Assembly (NCBI GenBank): GCA_037442365.1
Contig: JBBIQK010000021.1
Coordinates: 1 to 42,881 of the forward strand
Length of the DNA: 42,881 bases
Direction: 5' to 3'
Origin: GBS-DC sp037442365
GTDB lineage: Bacteria > Armatimonadota > Fimbriimonadia > Fimbriimonadales > GBS-DC
The position numbers and the translations under genes were made by a program. Below are positions 7,969-16,371 of the stretch, one piece after another (the stretch's first letter is position 1; each line of letters opens with the position of its first letter). The notes beneath the pieces were generated by a model. It was not told the DNA's origin. It saw only the letters and a list, made by a program, of their open reading frames with translations, and made no database searches.

Positions 7969-8156
7969 ATGCAGAAACCACCTTATATAGAGTTCGAGGG
8001 GAGTGAGGCGCTGTTTGCCCGCTACATGGACTTGAAGTTCGCGCTGGAGGAGCTTTTCCAGCGCCCTGTGAACCTGATTATGAAACGCGCTATTCGGAAT
8101 CCATATTTTTGCAGGAAGTTGAAGCGACATCTGTGCTTATCTACGGCCACGGGTAG
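7969..8156 (+). pseudogene. MNT-type nucleotidyltransferase remnant, 5'-truncated and frameshifted
   Basis: The first 47 codons (YIEFEG...LFARYMDLKFALEELFQRPVNL...AIRNPYF) match the C-terminal half of small minimal nucleotidyltransferase (MNT/MntA-like) proteins, which usually pair with a HEPN partner as toxin-antitoxin modules. The N-terminal half with the GSxARG and DIDLLV catalytic motifs is missing. Within the run of five T at 8106-8110 the frame slips. One extra T would continue the protein as LQEVEATSVLIYGHG followed by TAG at 8154-8156, the normal end of the family. Without it the frame runs on into antisense of the next gene. No HEPN gene is adjacent. It overlaps the converging OPT-like gene by 16 bases. 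The shift could also be a sequencing error, but the missing N-terminal half could not. Confidence 0.7.
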
Positions 8157-10120
8157 ACGGGCGTGTCCACGCCGTAGAGCAGGGCGAGCGTCGCCCACAC
8201 CGCCGCCGAGAAAAACTCGCCGAAAATCATCCCCAGAAAGAAGGGACGCACCCTGCGATATAGCGGCATGCCGCCGTAGCGCATCAGCGGCGCCTTGATG
8301 AGCCACGCGACCAGCATCGAAAACCACAGCACAATCACGCCCCAGGTCGCACTCATCGCGAAGCCCAGTGGATGGAACGGGAAGCCCGGAAACGCGGAAC
8401 GCCCCCACGCCAGCAGCAGCGTCGTCGCGAAGCCCAGCGCGAAAAACAGCGGGCGGAACGCAGGCACAGGCGCCTCGCCGCCCGAAGGCGTCATGAAAGG
8501 CGCGTTCTCACGGAAAAACTGGGTCGGCTGGCGCTCGTACACATAACCGTACAGGTTCAACGCGCCGTAGGTATAGGGCAACCACAGCTGGAACACGAAC
8601 GCAATCACAATCGCCGCGGCAATCCCGATTGCCAGCGTCCAGAGCAGTTTGCGCTTGTGGAGGCGCGTCTCGTCGCCGAGCTTTTGCGCGTCCAGAAAGC
8701 CCGTGATGGGCACGCCGCGCAGGTCGCGAAAGAGCGCCGCGTCCACAAGCGCCATCACTGTCAGGTTGCGCGGGGAGAGCGCGGAGTATTTCTCCATCGT
8801 GATAACATCCATTGGCGTGAAGCAGCCTTCGGTAATGAGCAGTCCGCCCTCCGCCGTGCAGCGCGCCATCACCAGCCCCTGCACCAGCAGGTAAATCGCG
8901 AACACGAGCGCGGCGACCCACCAGTCCATGCCTACCCACTGCGCCCAGAGCAGAATCACAAGAAACGCGCCCACCAGCCCCCAGAACGCCCAGCGGTAGG
9001 ACATCAGCTCGCTGCCCGGCGGCGGGGGCGGCGCGTCGCCTTTGACCACCTGCCACACATAGCGCAGGTGATGGCGCGCCGAATACACCACATACGCCGC
9101 CACCGCAAAAAACGCCCCCGAACAGAGCCACTTCACGAACCCAGCCGCCGCCGCATGCTTCGCCTGAGTCTCAAAACCGTAGGTCAGCCCCAGAAACTCG
9201 AACCCCTTGCTCAGCAGATAGAAAAACCAGAAACTGAACAGCAGCTCCGTTGGGATGAGGAAGAAGAAGCCCACCGCCGCGAATGAAAGATAAAGCGAGA
9301 ACATCGTCATCTGGTCGTAGGGCGGCGCGCTAAAGTAGTCTTTCAGGGGCAGCACGAGGGTAATTTCGGGGATGGTCGGAATGTTGCGGTGCAGTCCGTT
9401 CAGCGTGAAGACCACAATAGGCACGAGCGCTCCCAGCCAGAAGGCGCGATTGGCGAAAAACTCGCCGCCGCGCATCAGCTCCAGCGGCAACTGCACCAGC
9501 GGGAACGAGAGCCGCTCGTTTTCCACCCACTGCTTGCGCAACAGCACACTGATGCACAGGAACGCCATAAACACCGCGCCAATCAGAATCAGCCAGCGCG
9601 CGGTTGACGCCACCCACGCGCCCCACGGAATCGACTCGCCATACGGAATACGCTGATAGAACCATTTGACCAGCGGCTCTGGCTGCGGCTCGGCGGGGTT
9701 CCACGGGAACAGGGCGGGGTTCAGCAGGGGAAAGTAGAGCGACTCCCAGTTGTTGCCCTCTGCATAGTAGCTGACGCCGACCTGCACGGGGATGAGCCGT
9801 TCCATCACGCCGCGCGAGGCGATCAGCGCACTGAAGAGCATCATCACGAACACGACAACAAGTTCGGGCGTTCGCAGCGCCGCGTGGGGACGGAACCGCG
9901 CCACAACCCGATTCGCCAGCACTGCCACAAAAATTAACGCAACTACCGCAGGCGGCAGCTGCATCATCCCAATCTGGATGGTCTGCGACACCAGCTCCGC
10001 CGCCGCAACGATGATGGAGGTCGCCGCGCTCCCCACCAGTCCCCAGAATAGGGCGCGCCCCATGCGGACGGGGGCGCGTGTCGGAGTCTCGCGTTGAATG
10101 GGTTCCTGTAGAATTGCCAT
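8141..10120 (-). CDS. OPT-like (DUF6785/DUF6784-type) polytopic membrane protein
   Basis: A 659-residue protein with about 14 hydrophobic segments. Features shared with the large OPT-superfamily-like proteins annotated DUF6785/DUF6784 include QWVENERLSFPLVQLPLEL after the fifth helix, a central ARCTAEGGLLITEG segment, a FPFHPLGFAM motif and the terminal RYGG...YRRVRPFFLGMIFGEF stretch. OPT relatives move oligopeptides or metal chelates, but no substrate has been established for this group as far as I know. A large loop around residues 115-165 (ESLYFPLLNPALFPW) is probably extracytoplasmic. The ATG lacks a clear Shine-Dalgarno. It lies downstream of the peroxidase/beta-helix gene on the same strand, separated by 109 bases that contain a strong hairpin. 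Confidence 0.7.
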   Translation of the reverse strand: MAILQEPIQRETPTRAPVRMGRALFWGLVGSAATSIIVAAAELVSQTIQIGMMQLPPAVVALIFVAVLANRVVARFRPHAALRTPELVVVFVMMLFSALIASRGVMERLIPVQVGVSYYAEGNNWESLYFPLLNPALFPWNPAEPQPEPLVKWFYQRIPYGESIPWGAWVASTARWLILIGAVFMAFLCISVLLRKQWVENERLSFPLVQLPLELMRGGEFFANRAFWLGALVPIVVFTLNGLHRNIPTIPEITLVLPLKDYFSAPPYDQMTMFSLYLSFAAVGFFFLIPTELLFSFWFFYLLSKGFEFLGLTYGFETQAKHAAAAGFVKWLCSGAFFAVAAYVVYSARHHLRYVWQVVKGDAPPPPPGSELMSYRWAFWGLVGAFLVILLWAQWVGMDWWVAALVFAIYLLVQGLVMARCTAEGGLLITEGCFTPMDVITMEKYSALSPRNLTVMALVDAALFRDLRGVPITGFLDAQKLGDETRLHKRKLLWTLAIGIAAAIVIAFVFQLWLPYTYGALNLYGYVYERQPTQFFRENAPFMTPSGGEAPVPAFRPLFFALGFATTLLLAWGRSAFPGFPFHPLGFAMSATWGVIVLWFSMLVAWLIKAPLMRYGGMPLYRRVRPFFLGMIFGEFFSAAVWATLALLYGVDTPVYPWP

Positions 10121-10184
10121 CGAGGGCGTGCAGTTCGACGCAGAGAGCGCGCTTCCTGCAAAACCACAGGCAGTTAGGGTTTTC

Positions 10185-10216
10185 GGGGCTGGGACAGTGC
10201 CTGAACGCCCAGCCCC
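10185..10216. other. Strong hairpin between the peroxidase/beta-helix gene and the OPT-like gene
   Basis: GGGGCTGGG (10185-10193) and CCCAGCCCC (10208-10216) form a perfect 9-bp GC-rich stem with a 14-base loop. The minus-strand transcript is followed by GAAAACC rather than a U run, so it is not a classical intrinsic terminator. It may attenuate read-through or protect the 3' end of the upstream message. Confidence 0.55.
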
Positions 10217-10229
10217 AGGGGTACAGGTT

Positions 10230-12563
10230 TTACGGCAGCACGGGCGGGAAGCGCGTCGCGTTAGGCTGGTTCCACGAGTTGCCTTTGCCCGTCATATCCC
10301 ACAGTAGGTCCACGGGCGGGATGCCGAACCGTTTGAGCCGCTCGTCGGGGTCTTTCGCGTTGTCGCGCAGGATGTTGTTGTAGATGCGGTTGCCGTCGGG
10401 GTTCGGGTCGACATCGAGCGGGGTCGGCTCCGGGAATATCTGGCGCAGCCCAATCGTCATAATCCCGAAAGTACCGTTGCCCACGACTTCGTTCTCGTAC
10501 ACTTCGGTGTTGTCCGCCGCGAGCAGCATGATGCCCGTGCCCTTCAGTACATTGCTCACAATCGCTTCGGGGTCGGCGAAGTTGGGCGTGTTGTTGTTAA
10601 TTACGCGATTGCGCCGCACGATACAGCCATCCTGCACTTTGGAGGGGTTGAAAGGCAGCAGGAACACCAGAATCCCGCCCGTGTTGTTATGCACATAGTT
10701 GTCTTCCACGATGGCGTTCACGCTGTTCTCGATTTCGATGCCCGTCACATTCTGGAACGCCTCGTTGCGGCGCACGACGATATTGCGCGATTGCCCGACA
10801 TAGATGCCCGCGTCGCGCGTGCCCGACACCTTGCAGTCTTCCACCAGCACGCCGTCGCACTCGACGGGGTAGACGCCGTATAGCCCCGTGTTGTGCAGGA
10901 TGAGGTTGCGGTAAATCACATTCCGCGCCTTATGCACCACGACGCCGTTGCCCTGATAGTTGCGGATTTCGAGGTTCATCACCTTGAAGTCGTTGCCCAG
11001 TCCTGAAATCGCGTCTGGGAGTATGTTGCGCCCATCCAGCACGGGGCGCTTGCCGTTGCGAATGACGCCCTCGATAGTCACGCCGTGATGGATGACCAGC
11101 ACATTCTCATGGTAGGTACCGGGGTAGATGCGCACCACGCCGTTGCGCCCTGCTTTGTCGACGGCTTCCTGAATGCTCTCGCCGGGGCGCACCTCCACCA
11201 CGCGCCCGGTGGGTTGCGGCGTCTGGGGGCGGGCAAGGCGTGCGGTCGGCGTCGCCTGCGTGAGGCGGAGCGCGATGCGTGGGGCGGGGACGCTGGACGC
11301 GCGTCGCTCGGCGCGCGGCTGCGCCTGACGAATCCGACGCAGTTCGGGGCTATCGATGTTTAGGCGCGTGGGCAGGCGTGGGACCTGCGGCTCCACGACG
11401 GGCAACCCTGAGGGCACGCGCTTCGGGATTTCGGGCAGGGCGGACTCGTCGGTCAGCGCCAGCAGGAACGCAATCAGGTCGGCTTTCTCCTGCGCGGTCA
11501 GCTGGAACTTGCGGATTTTATCGTCCTGCAGGGGCACCTCCAGCCCCAGTCCGCGCCCGCCGCCGCCAGAGTAGAAGTCCAGCACCTCCTCCAGCGTCTG
11601 GAAGGCGCCGTTGTGCATGTAGGGCGCGGTGAGGGCAATATTGCGCAGGGTGGGGATTTTGAATGCGCCGTTGGGACCGCCGCCGCGCCCGCGCTCCGCT
11701 TCTGGCTTGGGAACATCAGCGGGTCCGTCCTTGGGCGGCGGTACGCCAATCACCTTGAAGTTGCGGTCGGCGAACACAGGGATGCCGTGGCACTCGTTGC
11801 AGCGCGTTTTGGGCGACAGGAACAGCTTCAGCCCGCGCTTTTCCTGCGGGGTCAGTGCGCTGCCGTCGCCCGCCGCGTAGCGGTCGAAGCGCGAGTTGAA
11901 ACTTACCAGCGTGCGCTGGAACGCCGCGATGGCGTGCGTGACATTCTTAAAGGTAATCGACTCGCCGTCCCTGCCGCCGAACGCCTTATCGAACAGGGCG
12001 CGGTATTCGGGGATGGCTTTCAGCTCGCGCACCAGCTCTGCGGGGTCGGCGTTCACCTCTTCGGGGGTGGTGATAACCATGCGCGCCTGCTCTTCGAGGT
12101 GGGCGGCGCGTCCGTCCCAGAACTGGCGATGGTTGTAGACGGTGTTCCAGAGGCTGGGCGCGCCGCGGGTCAGCTCAACGCCGCCCGTGCGTTCGCGTCC
12201 CGCGCCCGTGCCGCCGCGCCCGCGCGAACGCGGCAGCCCATCGGAAAAGCCCAGATTCGGATGATGGCAGTGGGCGCACGAAAGCGTGTTGTCGTCGGAG
12301 AGGATGGGGTCAAAAAACAGCAACTTGCCCAGTTCTACCTTTTCAGGCGTGGTGGGGTTTTCTGAGGGTTGCACGATTTCGGTCGGAAAGGCTTTCTGCA
12401 GCCCCGTGTCGGGATTGTTCGGGTCGTAGGGCGGGGGATTGGGAACCAGCGCGCCCTCTACCACACGCAAACCCACAAATCGCTCTTCTGAAACCGATGC
12501 ACCCACCAGCAGCAGCGGCAGCAGTGCCGTTGTCAGCCCGAACACCACACGCGATCGAATCAT
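10230..12563 (-). CDS. Secreted di-heme cytochrome c peroxidase (MauG family) fused to a parallel beta-helix domain
   Basis: 777 residues from the ATG at 12563, which follows TGGAGG at an 8-base spacing; an earlier ATG at 12602 is less likely. A signal peptide (FGLTTALLPLLLVGAS) is followed by a di-heme peroxidase/MauG-like domain at about 60-375. This holds two heme c sites, C96-AHC-H100 and C255-NEC-H259, and the late PYMHNGAF motif whose Met or His can serve as distal ligand. A Pro/Arg-rich linker (about 390-455) joins it to a right-handed parallel beta-helix (456-777). That part opens VVEVRPGESIQEAVDKA, has repeated I-V-xx-N rungs and ends LLWDMTGKGNSW. The two parts are known separately and, from memory, as neighbours. 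Heme c attachment implies a periplasmic location. The substrate is unknown. Confidence 0.85.
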   Translation of the reverse strand: MIRSRVVFGLTTALLPLLLVGASVSEERFVGLRVVEGALVPNPPPYDPNNPDTGLQKAFPTEIVQPSENPTTPEKVELGKLLFFDPILSDDNTLSCAHCHHPNLGFSDGLPRSRGRGGTGAGRERTGGVELTRGAPSLWNTVYNHRQFWDGRAAHLEEQARMVITTPEEVNADPAELVRELKAIPEYRALFDKAFGGRDGESITFKNVTHAIAAFQRTLVSFNSRFDRYAAGDGSALTPQEKRGLKLFLSPKTRCNECHGIPVFADRNFKVIGVPPPKDGPADVPKPEAERGRGGGPNGAFKIPTLRNIALTAPYMHNGAFQTLEEVLDFYSGGGGRGLGLEVPLQDDKIRKFQLTAQEKADLIAFLLALTDESALPEIPKRVPSGLPVVEPQVPRLPTRLNIDSPELRRIRQAQPRAERRASSVPAPRIALRLTQATPTARLARPQTPQPTGRVVEVRPGESIQEAVDKAGRNGVVRIYPGTYHENVLVIHHGVTIEGVIRNGKRPVLDGRNILPDAISGLGNDFKVMNLEIRNYQGNGVVVHKARNVIYRNLILHNTGLYGVYPVECDGVLVEDCKVSGTRDAGIYVGQSRNIVVRRNEAFQNVTGIEIENSVNAIVEDNYVHNNTGGILVFLLPFNPSKVQDGCIVRRNRVINNNTPNFADPEAIVSNVLKGTGIMLLAADNTEVYENEVVGNGTFGIMTIGLRQIFPEPTPLDVDPNPDGNRIYNNILRDNAKDPDERLKRFGIPPVDLLWDMTGKGNSWNQPNATRFPPVLP

Positions 12564-12600
12564 CGTCGAGGCCTCCAGAAGGATATTCGACGGATAGGTC

Positions 12601-12619
12601 AAAAAATCCTGCCAGCAGG
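12601..12619 (-). terminator. Weak intrinsic terminator after csrA
   Basis: On the minus strand CCTG-CTGG-CAGG forms a short GC-rich hairpin (12619-12608) followed by A and six T (12606-12601), 17 bases after the csrA stop. The stem is only 4 bp, so termination may be partial. It would separate the flagellar operon from the peroxidase/beta-helix gene, whose Shine-Dalgarno begins about 20 bases later. Confidence 0.4.
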
Positions 12620-12635
12620 CAAAGCGGTCTTGTGA

Positions 12636-12869
12636 TTAGGAAGCGCTTTTGACTTTTTTGGTGGGTGTGGGAACATCTTCGGGTTGCGCCTGCGCCGCCA
12701 TGAGGTTCTCCCGCTGGATGGCGTCGTAGATTTCACGGCGGTGGACGGTCACGGTGCGGGGCGCTTTGATACCGAGTCGCACCTGCTCGCCGCGCACCTC
12801 CAGCACGACGACCTCGATCTCGTCGCCAATCATGATGCTCTGGTTGACCTTGCGCGTGAGTACTAACAT
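12636..12869 (-). CDS. csrA: Carbon storage regulator CsrA
   Basis: 77 residues. The canonical start MLVLTRKVNQSIMIGDEIEV and the RNA-contacting segment VRLGIKAPRTVTVHRREIY are intact, with a polar C-terminal tail (QAQPEDVPTPTKKVKSAS). CsrA is a homodimer that binds GGA motifs in leaders and blocks ribosome access. A strong GGGAGGG precedes the ATG. It follows fliW by 27 bases at the end of the flagellar operon. FliW binds and inhibits CsrA in other bacteria, releasing flagellin translation, so the pair couples filament assembly to gene expression. No flagellin gene is in the window. Confidence 0.97.
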   Translation of the reverse strand: MLVLTRKVNQSIMIGDEIEVVVLEVRGEQVRLGIKAPRTVTVHRREIYDAIQRENLMAAQAQPEDVPTPTKKVKSAS

Positions 12870-12896
12870 AGAGTTTGCCCTCCCTGGCGTGCGCGA

Positions 12897-13361
12897 TTAG
12901 CCTGCGGCGTGCGCCGCTTGCATGCTGCGCCACATCTCCTGCAGTATCGGATGGCGCGTATGGTAGCGCTCGTCATCTAAAATCACCTGCCGTCCTATGC
13001 GCAACTCCGTGTTAATGACCAGCGGCGCCAGCAGGTTCGCCGTCATCGCGTGCGGATTGCCCGGCGGGATGGTCACCGTCGTCAGCACCGCCTTCGGCGT
13101 CTGTTCGTCCAGCTGCAGCCGCTCCACATCTGCATCCGACAACACCACCTCATAGTCCGCACAGAAGTACCATGGGTCAATCAGCAGCATTGCAAAGCTT
13201 GGCGTCTCCGCCGACTGCAACCACCAGAACGGACCCTCGGTATCATGGCGTATCAGGACGAAGCGACGATACTGATTGAGACCCACCAGCCCGTCCTCGA
13301 AGGTGATGATGTCGTCCGCTTGTATTCTAATTGTACCGAATCGAGTGGTTTCAAGTTCCAT
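12897..13361 (-). CDS. fliW: Flagellar assembly factor FliW
   Basis: A 154-residue FliW with the family segments TRFG-IRIQADDIITFEDGLVGL, FVLIRH, PFWWLQS, FAMLLIDPWYF and the late PLVINTELRIGRQVIL. FliW partners flagellin and, when flagellin is exported, binds CsrA away from its RNA-binding face as a non-competitive inhibitor. It sits 3 bases after flgL and just before csrA, the usual order for this module. Confidence 0.96.
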   Translation of the reverse strand: MELETTRFGTIRIQADDIITFEDGLVGLNQYRRFVLIRHDTEGPFWWLQSAETPSFAMLLIDPWYFCADYEVVLSDADVERLQLDEQTPKAVLTTVTIPPGNPHAMTANLLAPLVINTELRIGRQVILDDERYHTRHPILQEMWRSMQAAHAAG

Positions 13362-13364
13362 CGT

Positions 13365-14249
13365 TTAACCTCCACGCAGGAAATCGAACAGGTTCACGCT
13401 CTGAATGCGGCTGAACACCTGCAGCGACGCCTGATAGCGTAGTTCGGATTGTTTGAGATTGCTGATGGCTTCCGCGAGGTCGATCTCCTCGATGTCCGCC
13501 AGATTGCTGGAAAGCTGGTCGCGGCGGCTGAGATGCAGTCGTTCATAGTTGTCCAGCTCGCGCATGCGCACGCCCACCTCGCCCCGATAGCGGTGGAACT
13601 CGCTCTGGAACTGTTCGATGTCGTTCAGGTCAACGGTGGACAGTTGCGCTGAGTTGCCGTTGAGCAGGTTGGTTTCAATCTCGTTGAGTTTGTTGTGCAG
13701 GTCGGCGATGCGCGCGCCCGAAAAGTTCATGGCGATGGCGCGGTCGGCGGCGATATTGACCAGCTGGGGGTTGCCGTCGCCGACATAGCTAGCGACGCCG
13801 TCCGTCACCGTGATTGGCTCGGTATGCACCGTCTGCCCGCTGAAGAGATAGCGTTCACCGTCGGGGCGCTGATTGCCGATTTGTAGCAGGCGTCGCTTGA
13901 TTTCGCGAATCTCCTGAATGAGCGCCTCGCGGGCGTTTGTGTCGTTGGTGTCGTTCGCGCCCTGCGTGACAATCTGGCGCGTGCGGTGCAGGATGTCGCC
14001 GATGTCGGCAAACGCCTGCTCGGTGGCTTGCAGGAACAGGCGCGCCTCGCGAATGTTGCGTCCGTACTGGTCAATCTGCTGGATTTGTCCGCGGATGGCG
14101 AGCGCGTGTACCGAGCCGACGGGATCGTCGGAGGGCTGCTCGACGCGCCTGCCCGTCGCGACGCGCTTTTGCCAGAGTGCCATCTGCCCCACGCTCTGCT
14201 CGGTCGCGCGTTCCATCCGACGGAACTGCCAGTAAGTGCTTATTCGCAT
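13365..14249 (-). CDS. flgL: Flagellar hook-filament junction protein FlgL
   Basis: 294 residues. The N-terminal flagellin-like helix (WQFRRMERATEQSVGQMALWQKRVATGRRVEQPSDDPVG) and the C-terminal helix (ISNLKQSELRYQASLQVFSRIQSVNLFDFL) are typical of FlgL, the second of the two junction proteins between hook and filament. The central part (GERYLFSGQTVHTEPIT) is the FlgL-specific region. It is exported through the flagellar type III apparatus, so the lack of a signal peptide is expected. It follows flgK by 13 bases. Confidence 0.95.
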   Translation of the reverse strand: MRISTYWQFRRMERATEQSVGQMALWQKRVATGRRVEQPSDDPVGSVHALAIRGQIQQIDQYGRNIREARLFLQATEQAFADIGDILHRTRQIVTQGANDTNDTNAREALIQEIREIKRRLLQIGNQRPDGERYLFSGQTVHTEPITVTDGVASYVGDGNPQLVNIAADRAIAMNFSGARIADLHNKLNEIETNLLNGNSAQLSTVDLNDIEQFQSEFHRYRGEVGVRMRELDNYERLHLSRRDQLSSNLADIEEIDLAEAISNLKQSELRYQASLQVFSRIQSVNLFDFLRGG

Positions 14250-14262
14250 ACCCTATCTACCC

Positions 14263-15624
14263 CTAACGCGGCGCCACGAACTGCAGCACATCCTGTATCA
14301 GCGAGTCGAAAGCACTGATGACCTTCGCCGCCGCCTGATAACTGCGCTGGAACTTCACCAGGTTCGCCGCCTCTTCGTCCAGCGATACGCCCGACACCGA
14401 TTCGCGAATCTGGTGAAGATGCTCCAGCGTTAATTGTTGCGATTCGGCGCGATTTCTGGAGACCTGCGCGTCGTTGCCGACCTGTCCGACGAGGTTATTG
14501 TAATATTGTCCCAGCGTCGCGCCGCCCAGTGCGCCCAGCGGCTGGCTGCGCAGGTTCACGAGCGCCATCGCGACGCCGTTGTTGCCCGGCGCGCCTGCCA
14601 TCCCGCTGGCGGCGAGACGGCGCGGGTCGCTGATGTCGCTGTGCAATGCAATGTCCGAAGCGTCTGTGCCCGCGAAGAAGAGCCAGCCCGTGTTGCCGTC
14701 CAGGTCAAACCCCGTCTGGTGGAGCGCGTTCACTTCGGTAATCAGCGTGCTGGTGAACAGGTTCAGGCGGTTCTGGTACTCTTGCAGGTTGGCGGCGGCG
14801 TCCATCAGCCCGCGCAGTTGCCCGTTCTGGATGCGGATATCGACGGGCGTGCTGTCTAAATCGCGGTTCGGCACATCGATGCTCAGGGGCAGGGGGAACG
14901 ACGCGCCGTCCTGCACGAGCGTGTGCCCGTCGACGAACACCATCAGGCTGCCATCGTTGTTGTAGTGGGCGCGCGCGCCGACCAGTTCGCTCAAGCGCGT
15001 CATCAGGCGGTCGCGCTGATCTAACAGGTCGCTCGCTTCCGCGCCGCTGGAGTGCGCTGCGCGGATTTGCTCGTTCAGCTGTCCCAGTTGCGCGGCGATT
15101 TCGTTCGCCTCGCGCACGGTTTCGGTCATCTGCTGCTGGAGCTGGCTCTGCATTGTGTTCCAGTTGTCGTGCAGGCTTCGGATGGTTCCGACGAGCGCGC
15201 TTGCCGCCTGCAGTACGCTCTGGCGCGCGGCGAGGCTGTCGGGGCGCGTGGCGAGTTCGTCGAAGGCGTTGAACAGTGCGTTCAGGCGCGCGCTGACGCC
15301 CTGCTCGCCCGGCTCCAGCATGACGCCCTCGATGTTCTGCAGTTGCTGGCGGAGCGTGTCCAGCCGTGCAAAGTCGCCCGCGTTGGTGTTGATTCGCTGT
15401 TCGAGCATCATCTCGCGCACGCGCTGCACATGCTGCACGATGACGCCTGTACCGATTCGGATGTTCGGGTTGAAGGCGTATTCGGGTGTGTTGGCGAAGT
15501 GGATGCGCCGTCGGCTGAAGCCCGGCGTGTTCACATTCGCGACATTGTGCCCTGTGACTTCCAGTCCAATCTGGAAAGCGCGCAGGGCGCGTGCGCCTAA
15601 CTCGATTCCCTGAAAGCTGGGCAT
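14263..15624 (-). CDS. flgK: Flagellar hook-associated protein FlgK
   Basis: 453 residues, a compact FlgK. The N-terminus (FQGIELGARALRAFQIGLEVTGHNVANVNTPGFSRRR) is the flagellar rod/hook signature, and the C-terminus (VSLDEEAANLVKFQRSYQAAAKVISAFDSLIQDVL) is the matching coiled-coil helix. Between them is a helical region with DLLDQRDRLMTRLSELVGA, common to FlgK. It forms the first junction layer on the hook. Its ATG is one base after the flgN stop, and the ribosome site GGAGG lies inside flgN, consistent with translational coupling to its chaperone. Confidence 0.96.
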   Translation of the reverse strand: MPSFQGIELGARALRAFQIGLEVTGHNVANVNTPGFSRRRIHFANTPEYAFNPNIRIGTGVIVQHVQRVREMMLEQRINTNAGDFARLDTLRQQLQNIEGVMLEPGEQGVSARLNALFNAFDELATRPDSLAARQSVLQAASALVGTIRSLHDNWNTMQSQLQQQMTETVREANEIAAQLGQLNEQIRAAHSSGAEASDLLDQRDRLMTRLSELVGARAHYNNDGSLMVFVDGHTLVQDGASFPLPLSIDVPNRDLDSTPVDIRIQNGQLRGLMDAAANLQEYQNRLNLFTSTLITEVNALHQTGFDLDGNTGWLFFAGTDASDIALHSDISDPRRLAASGMAGAPGNNGVAMALVNLRSQPLGALGGATLGQYYNNLVGQVGNDAQVSRNRAESQQLTLEHLHQIRESVSGVSLDEEAANLVKFQRSYQAAAKVISAFDSLIQDVLQFVAPR

Positions 15625-15625
15625 G

Positions 15626-16030
15626 CTATGCCTCCGTGTTCAGCAGCACATTCGAGCGGCTGGGCGTGGCGATGGTGGGCGCGTAGTGGTCTGGTTCCGC
15701 CGCGCGGGTGAGGATTGCCATCATGCCGTGCGTGTAGTCCAGCTCGTTCCGAATGATGTCGTAGGCGGTTTGCGCGACGGCGTCGATGGCTTGTGCAGTT
15801 GCCATCGCCTGCTGGAGCAGGTCGGTGGGCAGCGTCTCCCGTTCGGGTGCGTGCATCACTGCCCCCCGCGCCTGTTCCAGCCGTTCCAGTAGCGGCGTCA
15901 GACGGGCGTTGAGCGCGTCGATGCGCGCGGCGTCACGGGCGACCAGCGCATCGAGCCAGTCACTCAAAAGTGGTAGGGCGCGTTTGCCCGTATGCAGCCA
16001 TTCGCGCAGCCAGTCGGTATAAGTTTTCAT
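15626..16030 (-). CDS. flgN: FlgN-like export chaperone
   Basis: A 134-residue, mostly alpha-helical acidic protein with heptad-like leucines (LPLLSDWLDALVARDAARIDAL; LLERLEQARG). Direct similarity is weak, as is usual for FlgN. Position between flgJ and flgK, size and helical character identify it as the chaperone for FlgK and FlgL before export. It overlaps flgJ by 4 bases. Confidence 0.75.
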   Translation of the reverse strand: MKTYTDWLREWLHTGKRALPLLSDWLDALVARDAARIDALNARLTPLLERLEQARGAVMHAPERETLPTDLLQQAMATAQAIDAVAQTAYDIIRNELDYTHGMMAILTRAAEPDHYAPTIATPSRSNVLLNTEA

Positions 16031-16371
16031 CGCTCGCTCCTCGTATCGGGCAGGCGTCGACTCAGTTGCTCGTAGAGTTGCTCGGCAATCCCCAATCCCC
16101 CCTGTCGGCTTAAATAATCGGCAAATTGCAGGTCGAACATCTCGGTATAGTTGAGAGTCTGGCTCTGTTGGGGCACGGTGCGTTGCATCGCCCGCCAGAG
16201 TTGGAGTACGAAGATCGACTCAAACTCCTTGCAGGCACGGAGCAGGGCGGGGTTATGATTTTTGACCTGTGTAGGTGTAGCTTCTGTGCTGTGCGTTCTG
16301 GAGTGCGGAACTGGAGCTTCCGCCTGCTGAATCTTCGCTTCAGCACCCAGGAGCGGTTTGACTTGCATCAT
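16027..16371 (-). CDS. flgJ: Rod-binding protein FlgJ (N-terminal domain only)
   Basis: 114 residues. The conserved FlgJ rod-capping region is present (LLRACKEFESIFVLQLWRAMQ, then the MFDLQFADYLSRQGGLGIAEQLYEQL end). The C-terminal glucosaminidase domain of enterobacterial FlgJ is absent, as in many phyla, so another enzyme must open peptidoglycan for the rod. It starts at overlapping ATG codons within the 4-base overlap with flgI. Confidence 0.88.
   Translation of the reverse strand: MMQVKPLLGAEAKIQQAEAPVPHSRTHSTEATPTQVKNHNPALLRACKEFESIFVLQLWRAMQRTVPQQSQTLNYTEMFDLQFADYLSRQGGLGIAEQLYEQLSRRLPDTRSER

Noticed and set aside
7894..8130. N-terminal extension of the adenine methyltransferase
   Set aside because: It would read through the divergent promoter region and antisense of the MNT remnant. 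The domain starts cleanly at MIKYIGSKRS.
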